Source: Saccharum officinarum
Taxonomy: Eukaryota > Streptophyta > Magnoliopsida > Poales > Poaceae
DNA: 64,000 nucleotides
NCBI GenBank assembly: GCA_020631735.1
Contig: CM036199.1
Span: forward strand, 22,237,553 to 22,301,552
Direction: 5' to 3'
Both the position numbers and the translations under genes were made by a program. A model generated the notes under the pieces. It was not told where the DNA came from, made no database searches, and saw only the letters and a list, made by a program, of their open reading frames with translations. This document shows, piece after piece, positions 57,501 to 64,000 of the stretch (position 1 is its first letter; each line of letters opens with the position of its first letter).

Positions 57501-59593
57501 TTTTAGAGTATTTTTAAAACTTAAATAAAGACATCAGAAAATACCTACAAACATGTAACATTTTATGACTGCACTGCATAGATCTCTTCACAAGGTTTCC
57601 AAAAAGTCCACATTTGCTATTTTTGGAATTACCTAGCCTGAGATATGGATTTTAGAAGATTTCCCAAATTCTGAAATTCAAAAACGAAATTAGAACAACC
57701 CTAACTCAAATTGCTAGCTCCACCCGAATACATACCCAGACAACCACTTTCTTAAACCGACAAGTGGGACCCGCTGGACCATTGGACCCACTTGTCAGTC
57801 GCTCAAACAGAGAGACAGAGAGGACCGGCCGTTCCTCCCTCCCGCCGATGGGGAAAAACAGAGGAGACGGCGGCGACCACGCCGGAGCTCCCTGCTCCGG
57901 TGATGGAGGCCTTGCCGGCTCCTCAAACACGGCGGGGAGGGACCGCGGTGCCCGGGCGCAACCACCGGTGGCCTTGGCGCGGCTAGGGGTGGCTCGTGAT
58001 GGCGCGGCCACGGCAGCAGGCGGCGGCGATGGCAGCGGACCGGTGGCAGCGGTCTCCGGTGAGGGTCAAAGCCGGGGAAGAAGTGATGCGCGTGCGGCAC
58101 GACATGGCAAAGGTGGTGCGGCAGTTCATTCGGGTGGACGGAGACCGGAGAAGAGGAATCGCGGTGGCGGCTCGGAGCTCTGCTGGCAGCGGTAATGGCG
58201 ACAACGGCCGCGTTCACGCGAGGGGAAGCCAAGCGAAACCAAGGAAGAGGCAGAGGGGGCGAGCGGAGAAGTGGAGATGCTCTGGTGGTGGCAATTTGGC
58301 GCGCAGTGGTAGCTAGCAGTGGGACAACAATGGTCGAGCTTGAGCTCGCGGCGGCCATCCATGGCGACAACGGCCACGGAGGAGCGCTCAAGCGAGGAAA
58401 GAGCGGAGGAGGGCGAGCAATGGTGGGCACGGAGCGTCCAAGAGCGGCTCGGTGTTCATGACGCGCGAGGAGGCAGGGCACGCGGCATCGGCGGGGACGC
58501 ACGTCGGCTCGGTGGGGTGCGCTGCCTTGCATGGTCGCCACGGAGGCCAGACGTCGAACAGGTTGCGGGCGACGTGGTAGGCAGTTTGGGTTCCAGTTTT
58601 GGGCCATCTACGGGCTGAGTTAGGTCATGGGACCAAAAGGAAAATTGAAGCCCATATAACCCTCTACAATACTTATTTAGGGTGCCATGCCATTAGAGCA
58701 ACAGATTAGTGTCTAATCAAATCCCAAGATGGCAATGTCAACAAATTGACAAAGGTCACGGAAACTCGCCTTTGGAGGTCAAAACTCGATCAAACTAAAC
58801 ACAACTTTTTGCATGCTCTTCCTTATCATATAATCTCCAACTTTTACATTTGGACCAACTTGAGTTGATCAACCAATTTGGGGAACGTGAGATGCCAACG
58901 TCGAAGACACTGAAACCAGGGCTTTAATTGTCTAAGTGCTTAAATCAGCCCTATTTCAGACTTGTGGGCCCTTTTTGAGCATGTTCCACACATTTTCATG
59001 ACTTGACTCTTAAACAAAGTTTGTTCCTTATTAAATTCCCTACAACTTTGTTAAAGGGTGCATAGTCATGCAAAGCTCCTAAGTCCCACTTTTGAAATGG
59101 TCAAACCAAAAGGGTTCTAGGGTCCATACATGGTCAACCATAACTTAGAAGCACATTTAGGAAAAATGATCAACATGAACATTGTTCCATGGAGTGTCAT
59201 AAGTGTAGTTAAGGTGTTGTAGAGTTCATCTAGAGTCATTTGGACAGTTTGCAAGGTTTGGTTGATGTTCTATAGTTCCATTAATTTAATGGGGCAAATT
59301 CCCATAGGAATGGAACTTATCATTTCATGTGACTTTTTGATTCCAAGCTCCATGAAACTTTTCCAAGGATCAATATAGATAGGTACCAAGGTGAGACATA
59401 TGAAGATATGGCAATAACACCATCCAAACATATATCTTTGAAAATGGCCTATATGTAAAGCAATGATGCAGCATCCCACTTTAAGGTAGGCTCATCTCCA
59501 TAGGTTGACATTGACATTGTCATTTCCACTTAATCTATCGTGTTTGAACTTAAACCCACTACTTAATTGGTGATAAACACCTGGGGTGTTACA
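54536..59593 (-). repeat. 3' LTR of gypsy element 3 (LTR C, 5,058 bp)
   Basis: On the + strand it starts TGTAACAGAACCGTCC and ends AACACCTGGGGTGTTACA, followed at once by a polypurine tract, so it is a 3' LTR in - orientation. It is related to LTRs A and B but much diverged, apart from a highly conserved block at 55314-55722. A GC-rich island lies at 57770-58620. It interrupts the H3-tail-like ORF of element 2; the candidate target duplication on the left is CATGT (54531-54535). Confidence 0.85.
55314..55722. repeat. Conserved LTR block, copy C
   Basis: Same block as in LTRs A and B, with about a dozen differences from A by eye although the flanking LTR sequence has diverged strongly. The 114-codon antisense frame is also open here (55314-55658), again without an ATG. 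Confidence 0.85.
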
Positions 59594-62500
59594 GCCCTCC
59601 CCCCTTAAAAGAATCGCGTCCCGAGATTCGGAATGGAAGACCTTTTAAGGAAGAGAGGCACGTTATCTAGTTCCCATCATCTGCTATAGCATTCAGCTAA
59701 AAGCTTCGACATTGGTGGAACTAATTTGGTCAAGGCATTTTCTGATACTTACTCTTCTTGGTAAAATTTGTCTGAAGAATTTCCTTCATTGACTTCCATG
59801 AAGCATTGTTACTTTGGGAGGAATCCAAGATTGCACATACTGCATTCTCAGTGTACGGAGATCATTTGGTCCATGAGTGAACCACTCACAAGTATCTGAT
59901 TCTTTAGTGAATCATAGCATAGGCCATATGAACTTTACACTAGACTGAAATCTTCAGAAGTATACTCATTGAAATGATTCTATGTTCACACGTTTTGAAA
60001 AGCAGTTCTCTACCAAATTGGTTTGAGTACAACCTTCCAAAAGGGTGAGATCATAGACGACAAATATACTCTGAGGTTATAGGATACTGACTAACCAATA
60101 GACAGGGTCTATGTTGGTCGTAAATGTTCATTCATTTAGACACCAACTAATGAAAAACTACTTGTGGTTCCATGTGTGCAGTTCTCTTTCTCTGATGACA
60201 ACACTGTATTATCTGAGTCTATCGAGGGATTAGTGAATGTGATAGCTGACTCTGTCGGCTTCCTATTTCCGCCAACAGTTGTCTAAGAAGATTCTTTTAT
60301 CCAAAGACAACAGTTATCTGGGTTGAATCAGATGCAACTCTTGGGTAAAAACATTTATAAGGTACTAAAGTATGTCATCATTGGAAACTTAGTACCAAAG
60401 CAAAATGTAGTGAGACCTTAAGGACAACAAAAGTTGTAATATTTACTAAACCGCGGGAAGTAGTCTACCACCAAGCGATTGAGTAAAAATTTTCCTTCGT
60501 GACTTAGTTGCACTGTAAGTTGAGTTGACTTGCAATGTAGCAACTTTGTCAGGCCAACTTTCACCTTGAGGCTTCCCTTTTAGGATCAAACAGCAGCTCT
60601 AAGATAGGAATCTGTTGTTTGACACTTCTCAAATTGCTTTCGAATATTCCTCAACACTTTGTCCAATTAAGTTATGAACAAACCATTTGTGGTACCTAAG
60701 GGCACAAGGATGCTGATCAAAACTAGGGCATGCATTTCTCTAATTCTTCACCGCAGCTGATTGAACACCTTGCACTATCTGTGTGATTGTCCAAGACGGA
60801 ATTGACTTGATCACAATGGCTCTAGAAGATAGAATATCACTCAAGTTGTTGGCTAGTTGATTTACTTCTTGTTGGATATTGCTCTGTAAGACATAGCCTT
60901 GGTAGCTACCAATAAGTCATTACCTAACTGGAGATTAACCTTCCTATTGGTGACTAATTAGTTATCTCTCAACACTAAAAAGTTCCAAATCTTCATTCTT
61001 GATCACAATAATTGTGGTCAATACAAAGCAGATGGTTGCCATCGAAGTTAGTAAATACGAAGTTATTCTAGAGATGGTTGATTTCGGTTGTATGGTCATT
61101 ATGCACCCAAGATTGCGACTTGGATAGCTCCGGTCATATGCATAATGCGACACTCGATTCTCATCCCACAGATAACTTGTCCAACATTAAGTGTTGTGTG
61201 TCCTTTTTATCCAATAGAGACAAGATACTTGCTTACTAGATGGTGGCCGTCAATATAGGGACAACTAAGTAAAGTCACTTGTCTACCACCTCTTGTAGTC
61301 CATTAATGTTTATGTCGGTGACCTGTTCTTCAAAGGTTATCCTCTTAGCAACTTCAGAAGGAAACTCCACTACTTTCGGTCTAAGATATGGATCTTACGA
61401 TACGATATGGAGAGATAACCAAGGAAGAGTTCACATGAGAATAACACGTTGATGTTGTTCCGCAATGGATCATGACTAGAAACCACGATACCAGCGCGTG
61501 CCGAGAAGCACAACCTTGTGTCGGCCGCCCACAGGAGGCTCTCGGTTTCGTCGCGGCACCGTTAGTTGCTACTCATAACACCATTACCGATCACACCACC
61601 AAGGTGAAATTCCAAGAGAAACAATTTGGGTGGTAAAAACAAGCATTATACAAGAGAGGGATAGCAAGCAAAGGTAGTCACCAGGTTTGGAATTAACCAG
61701 GAGGTGATTCGAAGATCAAAACATAGCACAAGAGAACATAGCTCTAGTGCCGAATGCGACTAAGCACGAGATTTTTATTTGATTCCACTCACGCCTAGCG
61801 TTGATGAAAGTTAACTTGGTTGGTCAGTCGACAAGGGTCTTCACAAAAAGGGTTGGAAAACATCCATGGCTTATACAAACATATAGGAGAACTCAACTTT
61901 GGGCTTTCGGTCAAGCAAAGGCATGGATACAAGCACTCAAGGCAAGCAACCATGTCTACAGGCTTAGGCTCCTAAGAGAGAAACCTAATTGAAGACAACA
62001 ACCATACAATTACGTAACGTGAATGTTGTTCTAGGATAAAGTTATGCGACCCTCGTATGCTCACCGAGGACAAACGAGGTGACAACTATTGCCTACCTGG
62101 ATAACAAGCATACATACAACATCACAATCCAGCAGTCATTTGAGAAAATTCAAATGAAAGGTTTAAGAAACCAATACAAGGCACAAGGCTCACCCAAAAC
62201 AAGCATTTATCTCAAGCATGAACTAACTACCAGTTTAGCTCAAAACAACGCTAGCTAAGGAAGCCAACTTAGCATGTGCACAGAATCTAGACAGCAGCAT
62301 AGTAACTACTTGTTTCAACCATAACTGAGGTTGTAAACTTTCTATAAAAGTGATCCTAGACTTTCTAGATAGCTTAAGAAAATGACTACTCTTTAGTTAT
62401 TCATACCAATAGCTAAATCATAGGTTAGCATGGTCAAGCATGCTGATGTTTCAGATCTATACCAACATGGACAGAAAACTGACAAGAACTTCAAAATTGC

Positions 62501-64000
62501 ATAACTAGAGTTCTAGGGACCCAACAAGGCTGAGCCTTAACCTTATGTAAATATTATTAAGTTGTATATAACTTTCTTATTATCATATTAAGATGATTCT
62601 ATAGCTAACAAGGCCAAACAAGACAAAGAAGACATCTCTGCCCAGATTTAGACAGATTCTGTCGTTTAACTTCACAAGCTCATAACTGGTGACTTACACC
62701 ATCAAAAGTAGTGATCTTTAGCATTTTGGAAAGCTTAGAAAAAGTACTACACTTCCTATAATATTTCCAAGACATGATTCCATAAGCACATAGGTCAAAT
62801 AAATCAAACATTCAGATTTGTTCTGAACATGAGCAGATTCTGACAACAAACTTCTAAAATCTATAACTCCTAAAACATAAGACCTAGTGTCATAAAATTT
62901 TTAGGACAAGATAGATAAGTAAGTTAGCTACAACTTTAGTATTCTCTATAACAACAGAAAACAACATTATGATCACGAAAGCATCACTACAACAGAAACA
63001 GTTCTAGCAGTCAACGTTTAATAAGCAAAACAAAGCTTGCCTTTGTTCTACTTAACAAGAGAGCACACCAAAATGTTATTCTAGTAGCTCTAAATTTTGT
63101 TACCTTAGACCAGCACTAATTTAATTCATTCATGAGAATCCATAATTACTGAAATAAGGTCTAAAGCATTTACAATTGCTTGTATGAATAACCCATCCAC
63201 TACTTGGCTCAACTAGAGGACATCTATAGGTTCAGGCATGTAGCCACACTTAGTTCTAACAAAACTAAGCACACACTATCTTCAAACATCCCCTATTCAA
63301 GCAACATGGAATAAGGCATTTATATCTAACTCCACACTAGAAAGATAGCGTACTACATTGATCACAAGTTACTTACTATAGAACAAGGGTGAGAGGAGCA
63401 TAGCTATACATAAGGCAACAATCATGAAGATGCATGCTTCGTCCTATTCGTCCTCACAAGATTGCCAACCTAAGGTGGCGATCACGTTCTATGTCGATGG
63501 CATAACACGCACTCTTTCGATATATAGCTAGTCGCCAGCTACATTCGACTTACGCATTCATGGTTAGCGTACCTGCAGAAAAGTTTCATTGCAGCCCAAC
63601 ATTTTCCCAAATATAGCACATAATGAAATAGGAAGATAAAATTCTAAGCACTTCCATATACATATACCCCTGTATACGTACATGTAGCACCAAAACTACC
63701 CGAATCATTCGATCACCCACAATTAAGTACCTTCATATATACATGTGTGTAACATGTAGATAATCCAGTAACCAAAACTAGCTCTCCCCTAGACCGTAGT
63801 TTGTACGGTCATGCTCTCACCACTCACACTTACCTGAGCGTAGGTGCGACGTTGCATAAAAGTAGACTAGCGACATATATGGCTATTTCATATATGAAGG
63901 CTACCTCTAATCTAACACACCGGGTAGCATAGTGTGGGAGAGTCATCACACATACATACCTTGGCCTGGGCGTAGATGCATAATTGAAAAACCCTCAAGT
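59594..64000 (-). mobile_element. Internal region of gypsy element 3, probably non-autonomous, runs off the window
   Basis: Begins with the polypurine tract (GCCCTCCCCCC on the + strand) and a GAATCGCG-TCC-CGAGATTC near-palindrome matching element 2. No gag, RT or integrase could be found. Two untranslated segments of the family are present: 61465-61580 (the spacer before gag) and 63565-63845 (the 5' UTR). Only about 1.9 kb separates the polypurine tract from the pre-gag spacer where element 2 has about 4.8 kb, so coding DNA has been lost or replaced. The 5' LTR would lie beyond 64000. This looks like a large non-autonomous derivative. 62280-62960 resembles LTR-type AT-rich sequence. Short frames, such as one at 61801-61992, are unsupported. 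Confidence 0.65.

Noticed and set aside
57795..58607. A 270-codon - strand frame in LTR C, and similar ones in the GC islands of LTRs A and B
   Set aside because: The islands are CG-rich, the frames are not shared among the three LTRs, and the proteins are low-complexity Arg/Pro/Ser. I treat them as composition effects.

Overview
This is nuclear DNA of a flowering plant, almost certainly a grass. The signs are GC-rich coding exons beside AT-rich spacers, nested LTR retrotransposons, Stowaway/hAT/Mutator-type miniature elements and GT-AG introns. Codon use and repeat style suggest a panicoid grass such as sorghum, sugarcane or Miscanthus, but the species cannot be fixed. Two 100-base N blocks (2673-2772 and 31768-31867) are scaffold gaps of unknown true size.

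Layout. 1-709 holds the last exon of a DUF642 cell-wall protein gene on the + strand. 2773-5640 holds a decayed retroelement ORF of the 'putative plant transposon protein' type and a repeat-rich stretch of CCGGACG motifs. 5640-13301 is a Ty1/copia element of probable SIRE/Maximus type on the - strand, with gag, pol and one recognisable LTR. 13302-16500 is low-coding DNA with a perfect 115-bp tandem duplication and a few splice-flanked exon-like frames. 17316-18320 (-) is an intact histidine-rich classical arabinogalactan protein gene. 19990-20309 is a PIF/Harbinger transposase remnant. 21303-29738 (-) is an intact 15-exon ARIADNE-type RBR E3 ubiquitin ligase gene whose reading frame I reconstructed exon by exon (588 aa). 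Its promoter side carries a long fold-back Mutator-like element (30016-30683), then a 508-bp hAT-type element with a perfect 8-bp target duplication.

From 31868 to the end the window is a nest of three related Ty3/gypsy elements on the - strand, all with very long LTRs (4.6-5.1 kb) and all probably Tekay/Del-type chromoviruses. Element 1 (31868-42237) is cut by the gap. Element 2 (44483-54535) has a gag-pol frame of full length, broken only by eight transition-type stop codons. Element 3 (54536 to beyond 64000) is a probably non-autonomous relative inserted into element 2.

The most striking observation is an extra sense ORF between the 5' LTR and gag of element 1 (36208-36820). It begins with a near copy of the histone H3 N-terminal tail (MARTKRTARKSTG...), continues as a probable coiled coil and ends in a very acidic tail. 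Its C-terminal part is preserved in element 2. The same family encodes a chromodomain-like C-terminus on its integrase, so the element appears to carry both a candidate histone-tail mimic and a candidate reader of such tails. Both copies here are inactive; the role is inference.
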